A DNA stretch of 36,415 nucleotides from a virus. Position numbers and translations under genes: made by a program. Position 1 is the stretch's first letter; each line of letters begins with the position of its first letter. The DNA is taken from the IMG/VR virus record IMGVR_UViG_3300042468_000763, positions 1 through 36,415 of that record. One strand, 5' to 3'. Of this stretch, positions 7,700 through 16,561 are shown piece by piece. The notes under the pieces are model-generated. The model was not told the origin of the DNA. It searched no databases and was given only the letters and a program-made list of their open reading frames with translations.

Positions 7700-9805
7700 T
7701 TATACCACACAATCAATAACTTGTTTTACTTCACCTTGGAATAAAGTTCTAAATCCAAATACTGGTTTTAATTTCGCTCCAGAACCAGTTTTACTTATCA
7801 CTCTAATAATTGGCAAATCTGTAATATCAGTAATATTTATCGGAGTAATGCTAATGATCGATCCATTATCAATCACAACATCATATTCATTTCCAAAGTT
7901 GTCAGTTACAGTATCTCCGTCTTGATAATTATATCCAGGATTTTGAATTAAAACTTCAGAAATTGTGATGTTCTGTTGGTCCGTGAGTGTAATACCATCT
8001 CCAGCACCTCCAGTACCACCAGCACCAGCAATATCACCTCCAGTACCACCAGCACCCCCAGTACCTGTACCAGTAATATCACCAACTTGTGGTTGATTTC
8101 CTAATGTATAACCTTCACCATCAGAATTGATTAAAATTGCGGTAACCTGCCCGTTCTCAATAACTGATTGAGCCACAGCACCATATCCTTTTCCACAATT
8201 ATCAGTAATTGATACAAATGGCGGATAGGCATAACCAGAACCTCCTGATGTAAGAATTGCACCAATAATACTTCCAGTACCTTCACTAATCGATCCAAAG
8301 ATTGGAAGTGCCGATGCTCCAGAACCACCGCCACCAAAAATATTAATAGATGGAGGATTACATACGGTTGGCGCTCCACCAAAACAATTACTCAATCCAC
8401 CACCAATAAAGTCAGGGTCACTAATTTCTGGATTTAAGAAATCAAGAGGTCCTATAATACCTTCAATACCAGATAATCCAGATTCTGGGTCAGAAACAAT
8501 AGCATTAGCATTATTTGCCAGTTCTAAAATATCATCTATATCAAATGGTGGGGATTGTGTTGGTCCAGAACCAATCGTCCATTTCTCAACACCCGGATCA
8601 GTTTCTTCTTCTCCGCAATTGAGTGATAATGGAATACCAAGAAGACCTTCTGCATTTTGTCGTATACTGCGTCCAAGATTAAAATTGCTAAAACTTAAGA
8701 GTAAAGAAAGAACTCCAAGAACTCCAGACATTCCTGCTATAATTAAATCAATAATTCCGTTGAGTAGTCCTCCGAGAAATTGATCGATAACACAAGACAC
8801 AACATTCGTAACATTTTCTAATAACGCACAAACCATATCACTTATAAGACCTCCAAGACTTTCTATAATACTTGAAATCAAACAAGGAATTAGTTTTTGT
8901 AATTGTTTTACGGGTTCAATTGTTGCTTTCTGTGCTTCTACGCCTGCCAAATGTGCCGTGGATTTACTTTGAGTTGCCGCCTTTGTTGCGGAGTTTACCG
9001 TATCATATACTTGTTCTGCACCTTGCTGCAAAACCGGTTGCAATTCTTCGTAAGTACTATTAACAACTCCGGAAACTATTTCTGTGGTAATTCCTTGTAT
9101 TTTTTGAGAGATTTGTTCGCACAATTCCTCAACTTTAATATCAATCCATTCTTGTGCCAGATTTGGAAATGATTTTAAGTCCTGCAGATACTTAATCGCA
9201 TTTTCAAGTTCTGTGGAAATTTTTTCCATTTTTGACCCAGGTTTTGCAGTCCCGAGTTGAAGTGTGTCTCCAGTTCCACTAAACCAGGCAAGTTCGTTAA
9301 TACCATTTGCGGTTTGTGGTGGTAGATAATATGGAGACTTTTGTGCTTCTGTTGTCTGTTCGTTTTGTTCGTTTTTCTTTATCCGGGAACCATCATTTGT
9401 AATTCGTGTGGTGTATCCAGTAAATGGTATAAACGGGCTAACATAATCTTCACTTGGAACCTGACTTGTTTTTCCAAAACACCCAGAGATAACAGGGATT
9501 TGAGCGTTATCACCATCCAGAAAAAATCCAAATACAATATCACTCGGTCTTACTTTATGGCTTGTTGCGTAGTTTGATGACCCGGTTCCATCTGATGTAG
9601 ATAGAAGAACTTGAGCCCAAGGAAGGTCTTCATTTGGTAGTTCTGCGACACTATAAGGATGATATCCCATAATGCGAACTTTAAGTCTATTTCCCCATCC
9701 ATCTTTATTGAGTTGCTTCTGAACTTCTTCCGGCGCAACCTGCCCTATCCACCAACGGAATCCGTCTCTTCCCAGAAAATTACTTTTGAGTAGTGATTCT
9801 TCCAT
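7700..9805 (-). CDS. gp5: Baseplate hub/central spike protein gp5
   Basis: A 701-residue protein. The N-terminus (FLGRDGFRWWIGQVAPEE, then LKVRIMGYHPYSVAELPNED, LPWAQVLLS, VFGFFLDGDNAQIPVISG) matches the OB-fold domain of T4 gp5, which sits on the gp27 hub. Unlike T4 gp5, no lysozyme domain follows. The middle (about 185-400) is helical with two hydrophobic stretches around 305-375. The C-terminal part is glycine-rich (GGSGYAYPPFVSITDN, GTGTGGAGGTGGDIAGAGG). The gene starts directly after the stop of the hub gene. It probably assembles the spike that pierces the outer membrane, with the beta-helix protein encoded just downstream. The gp5 assignment rests on the OB domain and gene order. Confidence 0.8.
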   Translation of the reverse strand: MEESLLKSNFLGRDGFRWWIGQVAPEEVQKQLNKDGWGNRLKVRIMGYHPYSVAELPNEDLPWAQVLLSTSDGTGSSNYATSHKVRPSDIVFGFFLDGDNAQIPVISGCFGKTSQVPSEDYVSPFIPFTGYTTRITNDGSRIKKNEQNEQTTEAQKSPYYLPPQTANGINELAWFSGTGDTLQLGTAKPGSKMEKISTELENAIKYLQDLKSFPNLAQEWIDIKVEELCEQISQKIQGITTEIVSGVVNSTYEELQPVLQQGAEQVYDTVNSATKAATQSKSTAHLAGVEAQKATIEPVKQLQKLIPCLISSIIESLGGLISDMVCALLENVTNVVSCVIDQFLGGLLNGIIDLIIAGMSGVLGVLSLLLSFSNFNLGRSIRQNAEGLLGIPLSLNCGEEETDPGVEKWTIGSGPTQSPPFDIDDILELANNANAIVSDPESGLSGIEGIIGPLDFLNPEISDPDFIGGGLSNCFGGAPTVCNPPSINIFGGGGSGASALPIFGSISEGTGSIIGAILTSGGSGYAYPPFVSITDNCGKGYGAVAQSVIENGQVTAILINSDGEGYTLGNQPQVGDITGTGTGGAGGTGGDIAGAGGTGGAGDGITLTDQQNITISEVLIQNPGYNYQDGDTVTDNFGNEYDVVIDNGSIISITPINITDITDLPIIRVISKTGSGAKLKPVFGFRTLFQGEVKQVIDCVV

Positions 9806-11188
9806 TTATGATTGTCCGGTGTTCGTTCCGTAATTGCCAAATGTATCTCTAATTAATGTCATAGAAGTATATGAACCTTCTGTATCAAAATGATGACATA
9901 ATTCTTTTATCATATATAGACCACTTTGTTCGTCGTCATATGTTGCACCATCTTCTCTGGAAATTTTAGGAAACTTACAGGTTATGATATCACCAGCTCT
10001 TAAATTAGTGTTTGAGGGTACGGTCATACTCAAAGTTTGAGTAAAGAGTATGTTGTATCTCATAATCGCCTGAGATTGATACTTAAGTGGGTCAGAGTTT
10101 CCTTCCGTTGAAACTCCAACCTCCACAGTACCAATGTCCAAAACCTGAGTTAAAATTCTTGAGGGTGAATCTCCAAGACTTACATTAGAACTACTTGAAA
10201 TCTTCGGTAGTTGAAGTTCTTGCCCCAAATTATTCATACCACTCACATAATTACTTAACTTAAAGGTATTAAAAGTTCCTTTCTCTGGTGGTGTAAACTC
10301 AAAGGTTAGTGGATTATAAAACATTCTATAACTGGAATATACACCCAATCGAAGTTTCTCAATTAGATTTTGATTTCTATTTGTGGTATATTGTAGAATA
10401 TTGAAATCATTTTGTGTATTTCTTTCATTTCCGGACTGATTTACATCGGTATAGATATAAACAAATTCTTTATCATTAAAAGATTTTCTTGGAGGTTGTG
10501 AGATTAGGTTATCAATTGACCTAAAGTTAAATCCATCTTGAGTTTGGTAGAATACACACCCTGCCGTTGCGTCTTTCTTTGAGGAATCAGGTACTCCTTT
10601 GGATGCCAACCATACTAATACGGTAAAGGGTTTTCTTAGGTTACCAATAAATCCATATTTGTTCTGTGTCTTATCAATCTTATCAATCTTATCGGTTTTT
10701 AGATACTCTTTGATAATGCTTTCTACAGAATCACTAATTGATTGACCGGGTGGAAACCTTTTTGGAACTCTTATGGTTTCATTCGTGATTGCTTCTCTTG
10801 AAACTAGATTGAGTTCAAAGAATTCTCGTTGAGATTCTGAAATAACATTTGTAATACTAGAAACATAAAGATAATCTTTCTCGTCCGTTGCAAAATCTAG
10901 TCCTGGATTTGTTCCAGAATTTCCGGCAATCTTTAGAGAAACTCTCTCACCACCTCTTAGAGGAAGACCATTATAAATTGACTGAAATTTTCCTGTGGCA
11001 TTTCCTTCATTATCCTGTGCCTGAATAGAATCTCCGGTATTTCCTACCTGAATCTTTACGGTAATCGTGGGTGAGAAAATATCCTCATAGTAATCAATAG
11101 AAACCGTACCAGTTCTAATATCAACGGTCCTCTTCTGGTCGTTGGATTCAAGTATAAGTTCTTCGTAAATTGACTTTTTAATTGACAT
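9806..11188 (-). CDS. Baseplate hub subunit, gp27-like
   Basis: A 460-residue protein. It opens with YEELILESNDQKRTVDIRTG and VSIDYYEDIFSPTITVKIQV, a beta-barrel start typical of tail hub proteins. It continues through FFELNLVSREAITNETIRV and SISDSVESIIKEYLKTDK and ends with GLYMIKELCHHFDTEGSYTS followed by MTLIRDTFG, a closing pattern common in gp27/gpD-type hubs. Its ATG overlaps the stop of the preceding gene by one base (TAATG), and gp5 starts directly after its own stop. T4 gp5 and gp27 form a complex, so the adjacency supports the call. Sequence similarity to T4 gp27 is not obvious by eye, hence 'gp27-like'. Confidence 0.65.
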   Translation of the reverse strand: MSIKKSIYEELILESNDQKRTVDIRTGTVSIDYYEDIFSPTITVKIQVGNTGDSIQAQDNEGNATGKFQSIYNGLPLRGGERVSLKIAGNSGTNPGLDFATDEKDYLYVSSITNVISESQREFFELNLVSREAITNETIRVPKRFPPGQSISDSVESIIKEYLKTDKIDKIDKTQNKYGFIGNLRKPFTVLVWLASKGVPDSSKKDATAGCVFYQTQDGFNFRSIDNLISQPPRKSFNDKEFVYIYTDVNQSGNERNTQNDFNILQYTTNRNQNLIEKLRLGVYSSYRMFYNPLTFEFTPPEKGTFNTFKLSNYVSGMNNLGQELQLPKISSSSNVSLGDSPSRILTQVLDIGTVEVGVSTEGNSDPLKYQSQAIMRYNILFTQTLSMTVPSNTNLRAGDIITCKFPKISREDGATYDDEQSGLYMIKELCHHFDTEGSYTSMTLIRDTFGNYGTNTGQS

Positions 11189-13164
11189 TATGTGTATGCT
11201 AAGTCTAGTAAAAGTTTCTTTGTGATGAAACTATTTAACGGATTAATTATGATAGGAATCATCATCGCTCCTCCACCACCAATAGAACCTTGTGGTTGTG
11301 GTGCAGGAGGTTCTTCTTCTATTATAATAATACTAGGTCCTGCTGGTTGTTGTGCCAATTGTTGAGATGCTTGTCTTCTTTGTTGAGTTCCTGATGGTGT
11401 TATTTGTGCTTGTGTTGGGGTTGATATTTGTGTCGGTTGCCCTGAAAGTCCAGTAAGTTGTTTTCCGATTGAAAGAAGTCCTAGATATGGTCTTGGGTTT
11501 ATAGAATCTCCACCTCCTGGTCTTACTTCAAAGTGAAGATGTATTCCTGTACTTCCCCCAGTACTTCCAATTTCACCAATTGTTGCTCCATTATAAGTCT
11601 GCCCTTGCTTTACATATACCTTTGCCAAGTGAGCGAAGCGATATATGGTATTTCCAGATTTAATATCAACATAATTTCCGTAACCTCCAGAATCAAAAGC
11701 AACAAGATTAACCTTACCAGAAAGTTTTAATGCAACATAATATCCACGACCCGCTGGAGCTATATCAATTCCATGGTGCATTCTATATTTACCAGATGTG
11801 GGACTTAATCTCATTCCTCTTTCTGATGTAATTATTCCTGCTGCTCCTCCCGGTTTTCCTTTGAATTGGTCTATAACTGATGTTGTAACTGCTGGCGTTG
11901 TTTGGGTTGCTCTTGGTGTTGATGGTGCTTGCGGTGCTTGTTGAGTGGCACCACTTTTAACAGATTTAAGTTTTGATAATCTCTGGTCCCAAGTTCCTTT
12001 TGATGCATTTCCACCAGCATATCTATCGTTATAGGTAGAATTTGGACTTCCACCCAATCTTGCAGCATTTTTTGGACCTTGGGGAATAGCTCTCCAAGTT
12101 GGTGCTAATTTGCCAAGAAAATCTTCATCACTTAATTTGCCAGATTTCCAGGCATCGTATGAATGTGAAGTTTTTAAAAAGTGTAAAGTAATTTTATCTT
12201 GAACTTCGGGAGTGAACTTTGTATTTGCATTAAATCCAGCTGCTTGTCCTCTTTCTAATAAGTATTCTGGCATATGTTGATATCTGCCGATAGCACCTTG
12301 AGCATTTTGTGCTAACCACCCAATTGTTTTATCTGTTGCTCTCCCTTGAGTTTTTCCTCTTGATGTATTAAATCCACCATAAGGGTCACTCTGACTTGCT
12401 TCTCCATCTGCAATAAAATCCAAAACTTTTTTATCTACATTATCACCAGAAACTGCTCTACCACTAGAACTACCAGAAGGTTGCTCCTGCATACTTTCAT
12501 TTTCATATTGAGTTCCAAAAGGTTGTGCGTCTTCTCCACTTACAACTCCTTCCCCAAGAGATGTTGTGAGTAACTTAAATCCTTCATCAAACTGACTTTG
12601 CATATCATCAAAAGTACCACCCAAGTCCTTTAAGGCGCCATCAACTCTTCCCTTACTATCAGTAAAATCAAAAGTTAAAATATTTTTACCAACGGCACTT
12701 AGAAGTTTTCCAAATCCTTTAAACAAATTCACGGTATTATTAAAAAATCCAGTTACAATAGTATAAAGTCTTTGTATTCTGGCAATCAATTCCTGTGCCA
12801 TCGTAATAATTGATGGCAAATTGGTAAGTAACCAACCAACTAACAGAGTTCCTAAGAAGTCCATAATTCTTCCCAAGAATCCTTTAGTACTTGAAGCAAC
12901 TGCCTTTGCCTGCCTCTTAAACACTCCACCAATACTTGATGCCTCTAAAAGGTCTTCTTTATTTTTTCTTCTTTCTTGTTCTTGTCTTCTTTGAGAAAGT
13001 ATATAATTTCTTGCTATTGATTCTCTTTTTACTTTTGTTTTTTTCAACATAACATCATTAAGATTTCCGGCATTCTTTCTAAGACCAGAAAATGAATTCT
13101 TTATTGACTTAATGCCAGAACGAATATTAAGAAGACTATTAGATGGTTTTACTGCTACTGCCAT
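11188..13164 (-). CDS. Tape-measure-like baseplate protein with lysozyme-like and M23 peptidase domains
   Basis: A 658-residue protein in three parts. Residues 1-170 are basic and helical with a hydrophobic segment, LGTLLVGWLLTNLPSII (104-120), related to one in the preceding gene product. Residues about 243-400 resemble lambda-R-type (GH104-like) muramidases: IADGEAS with E255 as likely acid, AIGRYQ at 291-296, FTPEVQD at 317-323 and WRAIPQG at 357-363. Residues about 440-560 are an M23/LytM zinc endopeptidase: HHGIDIAP (H463, D467), FAHL (H512) and IHLHFEV (H542, H544). Together these could cut both glycan and peptide bonds of host peptidoglycan during DNA entry. The Pro/Gln-rich C-terminus is a linker. 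Catalytic roles are inferred from motif positions. Confidence 0.75.
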   Translation of the reverse strand: MAVAVKPSNSLLNIRSGIKSIKNSFSGLRKNAGNLNDVMLKKTKVKRESIARNYILSQRRQEQERRKNKEDLLEASSIGGVFKRQAKAVASSTKGFLGRIMDFLGTLLVGWLLTNLPSIITMAQELIARIQRLYTIVTGFFNNTVNLFKGFGKLLSAVGKNILTFDFTDSKGRVDGALKDLGGTFDDMQSQFDEGFKLLTTSLGEGVVSGEDAQPFGTQYENESMQEQPSGSSSGRAVSGDNVDKKVLDFIADGEASQSDPYGGFNTSRGKTQGRATDKTIGWLAQNAQGAIGRYQHMPEYLLERGQAAGFNANTKFTPEVQDKITLHFLKTSHSYDAWKSGKLSDEDFLGKLAPTWRAIPQGPKNAARLGGSPNSTYNDRYAGGNASKGTWDQRLSKLKSVKSGATQQAPQAPSTPRATQTTPAVTTSVIDQFKGKPGGAAGIITSERGMRLSPTSGKYRMHHGIDIAPAGRGYYVALKLSGKVNLVAFDSGGYGNYVDIKSGNTIYRFAHLAKVYVKQGQTYNGATIGEIGSTGGSTGIHLHFEVRPGGGDSINPRPYLGLLSIGKQLTGLSGQPTQISTPTQAQITPSGTQQRRQASQQLAQQPAGPSIIIIEEEPPAPQPQGSIGGGGAMMIPIIINPLNSFITKKLLLDLAYT

Positions 13165-13165
13165 C

Positions 13166-14863
13166 TTATGTCACCACATTATAATTTACTTGTGAATAAA
13201 GCACATAGAAATTATCTGGATTTGATGCTGATATTGATGGAACTTGATTTACGGGTCCGCCAGTAGGAGCGGCACCCGACCTTTGTTGTGCAGAAGACCC
13301 AACTCTTCTGTAAATTACATTTGGTGCTGGAGCAGGTGCAGGACCAACATTAACTTGAGCAGGAACTCCATTAGTTTGTGCCGGTAGTGGTCTTATATTT
13401 ACTTGACTTGATTGAGATGAAACCTGATTACCTTCTTCTGGTGTTATATTAACTTCTCCGTATTGTGGTGCCTGAGTGAAATCAATTGAATTTGCCTGTG
13501 CCTTTAAATCACCCATTTGCTGCTCAAATGGTTTATCACTTACAGTGGCGGCCACAGTAGTTGATGGTGGTTTTGTGGATGGTGGTATGACTTGACTTTG
13601 TGGTTTTGCCGCTGATGTTTTTGCCGATGCAGAAGAAGTTGATGCTGGTGTTTGTGGTTTATTATCAGTTCCACCTGCTATTCTTGTTCCTTCAAGACCC
13701 AATCTTCCAAGAGTTCCTACCCAACCAACAGGTCCAGGAATAATTCCAATAGTATTTAAAGCACCTCCAAGAATATCTCCTTTAGAAAAATCATATAAAG
13801 CAGCAGCTCCAGAAATAACCGATCCTACTCCAGGAACGAATCTTCCTCCAGTTTTTGCAGCTGCTTTAGCGGCAACTTTAGATGCATCATCTGCAGAAGA
13901 TGCAGCAGCAGCAACTCCTGCTCTGGTAGCGGGGGCAGCCGCTGCTGCTCCTGCTGCTGCTGGTGCCGCTGCTTTTGCTCCTGTTCCTGTTATTGCTGCT
14001 ATTCCAGCCTTTGCAGTTGAAACTATTGCATTTCCGGCACCCTTTAGAAGACCTCCAAGTGCTCCAAAAAATCTACCTACAGTATTCTTAAGTAACCATC
14101 CACCAATTTTAAGAGATAATCTTGCAATAGTTCCGGCAATTGCAAAAAATCCACCGTTCAATAAGAATAATGTTGCGGCACCAATTCCAAGAGCCTTTAG
14201 AACATTATCTCTGATTTCTATTAATTTTTTACCATTATCTTCGGAAATTGCTCTAAGAGTTTCAATTCCTTGATTCGTCAACCATCCAAGTAATAATGTT
14301 CCAAAGAACTGTGATAATCTACTTAGAATGGATTGTGTTTTCTGTGCGATTGCCTGAACCGGAGCAATTAATGCACTTTGTATTGCTTTTTCTAAAAGAC
14401 TTTCTCTACCTACTCTTAGTCCTAATTCTGTTGCTCTTCTTTGCTCCTCGTTTTCTTGCTTTATACGATTTTGTTCTAAAACACTATCATTAGTAATTGC
14501 CTTTGTAACATTATTTAAAGAAGCATTAAAGCCAGTAACTTCACCTCTCAAACTTCCAACTAGTTCTTGTACTCCGTTTATCGTCTGTGTCTGAATGAAT
14601 ATTACTTTATTTAAATTAGCAACTTCGGAACTTAAAGTATTGACCTGACCTTGTAAAGAAGTTATTGATGTGGATTGCGACTTTACAATTGATAAGGTCT
14701 CTGGGTCCGATTTCTTACTAATAGGAACAAGTGCTCCTCCACCACCAAAAATATTTGATGATACTTGACTTCTCTTGAATAGTGCCTTTCTTCTTTCCGC
14801 AGACAAATAGGACCCTGATATAGGATCTACCCCACTTTGAGCTACTTGTGCTAAATCAGCCAT
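13166..14863 (-). CDS. Tape-measure-like protein (gp29 position)
   Basis: A 565-residue protein beginning MADLAQVAQSGVDPISG. Residues about 55-125 look like a coiled coil. Hydrophobic segments lie at about 186-198 (FFGTLLLGWLTNQ) and 220-275 (LKALGIGAATLFLLNGGFFA and following). An Ala-rich stretch spans about 285-335 and a Pro/Ser/Gln-rich tail closes the protein. Long helical proteins with membrane-like segments are typical tape measures, and the length is close to T4 gp29 (590 residues, from memory). Its ATG overlaps the end of the small gp51-like ORF by eight bases, and it sits after the chaperone-like pair, as tape measures usually do. Direct similarity to gp29 is not evident, so the role is inferred. 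Confidence 0.55.
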   Translation of the reverse strand: MADLAQVAQSGVDPISGSYLSAERRKALFKRSQVSSNIFGGGGALVPISKKSDPETLSIVKSQSTSITSLQGQVNTLSSEVANLNKVIFIQTQTINGVQELVGSLRGEVTGFNASLNNVTKAITNDSVLEQNRIKQENEEQRRATELGLRVGRESLLEKAIQSALIAPVQAIAQKTQSILSRLSQFFGTLLLGWLTNQGIETLRAISEDNGKKLIEIRDNVLKALGIGAATLFLLNGGFFAIAGTIARLSLKIGGWLLKNTVGRFFGALGGLLKGAGNAIVSTAKAGIAAITGTGAKAAAPAAAGAAAAAPATRAGVAAAASSADDASKVAAKAAAKTGGRFVPGVGSVISGAAALYDFSKGDILGGALNTIGIIPGPVGWVGTLGRLGLEGTRIAGGTDNKPQTPASTSSASAKTSAAKPQSQVIPPSTKPPSTTVAATVSDKPFEQQMGDLKAQANSIDFTQAPQYGEVNITPEEGNQVSSQSSQVNIRPLPAQTNGVPAQVNVGPAPAPAPNVIYRRVGSSAQQRSGAAPTGGPVNQVPSISASNPDNFYVLYSQVNYNVVT

Positions 14864-15029
14864 TTGCTTGATTCTTTAGGTTTTCTTCTTCAATATAATT
14901 TTGTAAGAGAGTTATATAAATTTCCCTCTCCCAAGGCAACATATCTTCAAGTTCAGTCAAAGAGTATTTATGATGCTGCATCAGAGCAAAGTTTGTCTTG
15001 TAGTATGACGCAAGATCAGTATGCGCCAT
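14856..15029 (-). CDS. Small gp51-like ORF; probable -1 frameshift extension of gp26
   Basis: A 57-codon ORF (MAHTDLASYYKTNFALMQHH, then KYSLTELEDMLPWEREIYIT, LLQNYIEEEN). The phrase 'LTELE..LPWER.IY..LL...I..E' is typical of the small protein encoded after gp26 in T4-like phages and of tail-chaperone C-terminal extensions. The ATG lies two bases after the gp26 stop and has no good Shine-Dalgarno sequence: only TAGG immediately next to it. The frame is -1 relative to gp26. A T TTT TTC heptamer precedes the gp26 stop, and a 9-bp stem contains this ATG. It could be made by frameshifting as a gp26 fusion of about 298 residues, by translational coupling, or both. Its last eight bases overlap the next gene. 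Confidence 0.75.
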   Translation of the reverse strand: MAHTDLASYYKTNFALMQHHKYSLTELEDMLPWEREIYITLLQNYIEEENLKNQANG

Positions 15030-15044
15030 ACCTACACGAAAAAA
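15003..15044 (-). promoter_or_regulatory. Predicted -1 programmed ribosomal frameshift signal
   Basis: In the mRNA sense, the gp26 frame reads GCT TTT TTC GTG TAG. The heptamer T TTT TTC (15044-15038) is in the exact X XXY YYZ phase. After a 6-nt spacer, GTATGGCGC (15031-15023) can pair with GCGTCATAC (15011-15003) across an 11-nt loop, giving nine pairs including one G-U. A slip of one base back reads CGT GTA GGT ATG GCG and continues into the small ORF, skipping the TAG at 15034-15032. Confidence 0.75.
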
Positions 15045-15751
15045 GCCGACAGACCCTCCAATACAACTTCACTTTCTACACCAGTTTTTGGATTTTTAAT
15101 CTTGATTGTATGAGAAAGTTTAGGCATAGTCTCAAAGAACTTTTCAACTTCTTTGAATTGTTTGGAACTTAATTGCTCTACAAATTCTAGTAGTTCTTTT
15201 TTAGTAGAATCACTTGCAGTCCAAGATTCTTCTTCCGAATAAATCTGTTCAATACAGGATATAATTAAATCAAAAGTATCATCAACACTTACACCATCGC
15301 CAGAATCAAAATTATTCTTGATAAATTCAGTCATAGATGGATATCTCATTCTCAAAGTCAGAGTATCATCTAATCTAATATCACGAGAATGTTTTGGGTC
15401 AACTTCAACAGTAATCTCATCCAAATTAATACTCATCGGAACCTGAGTTGTTTCATCATCAGGGCAAGTAATTAAAACATCTACAGTTTCCCCAACTGAC
15501 TTACCTCTGATATTGAGGAACAAATATTCAATATCAAATGTGGATAAGTCTTCTACTTTAACACCTTTAGTTAAGATGCAATTTGAAATAACGTTCTTAA
15601 CCGCATTTGCAATTTGCTTGGAATCTTCACTTTCCAAAGCAATAATCAGAATTTTTTCTTCTTTAACCAGAAAGGGTCTATATCTAATTTTCTTTTTTAA
15701 TGATGGAATTTCCAACTCATAAATTGGAGTTGCAATCTTTGGTAAAGGCAT
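15032..15751 (-). CDS. gp26: Baseplate hub assembly protein gp26 (T4_baseplate family)
   Basis: A 239-residue protein beginning MPLPKIATPIYELEIPSLKK. The block IRYRPFLVKEEKILIIALES, then NCILTKGVKVEDLSTFDIEY and LFLNIRGKSVGE, matches what I recall of T4 gp26 and its cyanophage relatives. In T4 it is needed to assemble the baseplate hub. The fold and position (immediately before tape-measure-like genes) resemble tail assembly chaperones of other phages. CTAAATAA, a late-promoter-like element, lies 26 bases upstream at 15784-15777. The last codons contain a slippery run, so a fraction of ribosomes may extend the protein into the next ORF. Confidence 0.8.
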   Translation of the reverse strand: MPLPKIATPIYELEIPSLKKKIRYRPFLVKEEKILIIALESEDSKQIANAVKNVISNCILTKGVKVEDLSTFDIEYLFLNIRGKSVGETVDVLITCPDDETTQVPMSINLDEITVEVDPKHSRDIRLDDTLTLRMRYPSMTEFIKNNFDSGDGVSVDDTFDLIISCIEQIYSEEESWTASDSTKKELLEFVEQLSSKQFKEVEKFFETMPKLSHTIKIKNPKTGVESEVVLEGLSAFFV

Positions 15752-15776
15752 AATATCCTATAAAGTTCAGTTAAAA

Positions 15777-15784
15777 TTATTTAG
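15777..15784 (-). promoter_or_regulatory. Late-promoter-like element upstream of gp26
   Basis: The minus strand reads CTAAATAA, close to the T4 late consensus TATAAATA, and lies about 26 bases before the gp26 ATG in the 38-base gap after the gp54-like gene. There is no matching -35 box. Confidence 0.4.
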
Positions 15785-15789
15785 ACGAC

Positions 15790-16560
15790 TTAGGCAACCC
15801 CAACAGGTCTTGGATCATCTAGTCTACCGGTTCCAAGATTGAGGTTTCTATTAATCAACTCATCTCTTCCTGTTGCAAGTCTATTTTGTCTATTTACTTG
15901 ATTTATGGTACTGTTGACGACAGTATTAGAAATTTTATTATTGTTGTTATTTCGTGTGAAGTCCAAACTTAATGTTCTGCCACAAACATATCTTTCATAA
16001 TTAAATGTGGCACTCATCTTGAGCGTGTCAGAACCATTATAGTTTACTGGTATGGAATTTAAAGAGAGTGGGAAAAGTCCAAAAAAGTTATATTCAATTT
16101 CTACATTATAATCTCGGTCAAATTTAATAATCTTAGTCATATCACTCTTATAATCTCTTGGATATCTCATTCTAAAGTAATATCCTTCTCTAGATGGATT
16201 CTCATTAGATCCGCTGGCAATAAACTCCATCCAGTGCTCTATGAATTTTAAAGTGGTATAATTACTATCAACATAAAACTCCAGACCAATTTCTGTAAAG
16301 ATTCTGCGATGAGCAACTCTTTCGTTTACTCCTGTATAATTATTGGTAATATCTGCGGTTGCTAATGTAGTTCCTGGTAGTGATGCCGAAAAACAAAGTA
16401 ATCCAGCATCATTAGCAACAAATAACGGGTCAACTCCTCTTATCGCAAGATGTGATAAAAGTGGACCGGGCAAACCACCAAATATGACCTGAAAGTGTGA
16501 ACTCTGAGCGAGATTCGTAAAGAGTGGTTTAAAATCTGATATTCTGCGGATACTAGGCAC
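15790..16560 (-). CDS. Baseplate tail-tube initiator, gp54-like
   Basis: A 256-residue protein starting at a GTG (GTG CCT AGT ATC...), with AAAAGG eight bases upstream as ribosome binding site. The first part (SHFQVIFGGLPGPLLSHLAI, then LLCFSASLPGTTLATADITN) and the later LEFYVDSNYTTLKFIEHWME, YNFFGLFPLSLNSIPVNYNG and MSATFNYERYVCGR give the beta-barrel pattern of tail-tube-fold proteins such as gp19, gp48 and gp54. The C-terminus is Asn-rich and probably flexible. T4 gp54 caps the baseplate and starts tube polymerisation. Since gp48 is recognisable on the other strand nearby, gp54 is the best match for this one. A divergent neighbour, gp4, begins 42 bases away. Confidence 0.55.
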   Translation of the reverse strand: MPSIRRISDFKPLFTNLAQSSHFQVIFGGLPGPLLSHLAIRGVDPLFVANDAGLLCFSASLPGTTLATADITNNYTGVNERVAHRRIFTEIGLEFYVDSNYTTLKFIEHWMEFIASGSNENPSREGYYFRMRYPRDYKSDMTKIIKFDRDYNVEIEYNFFGLFPLSLNSIPVNYNGSDTLKMSATFNYERYVCGRTLSLDFTRNNNNNKISNTVVNSTINQVNRQNRLATGRDELINRNLNLGTGRLDDPRPVGVA

Positions 16561-16561
16561 T

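Noticed and set aside
7698-7712. TTG start for the spike-tip-like gene
   Set aside because: It overlaps the gp5 end. The ATG at 7697 begins two bases after the gp5 stop and the protein reads normally from there.
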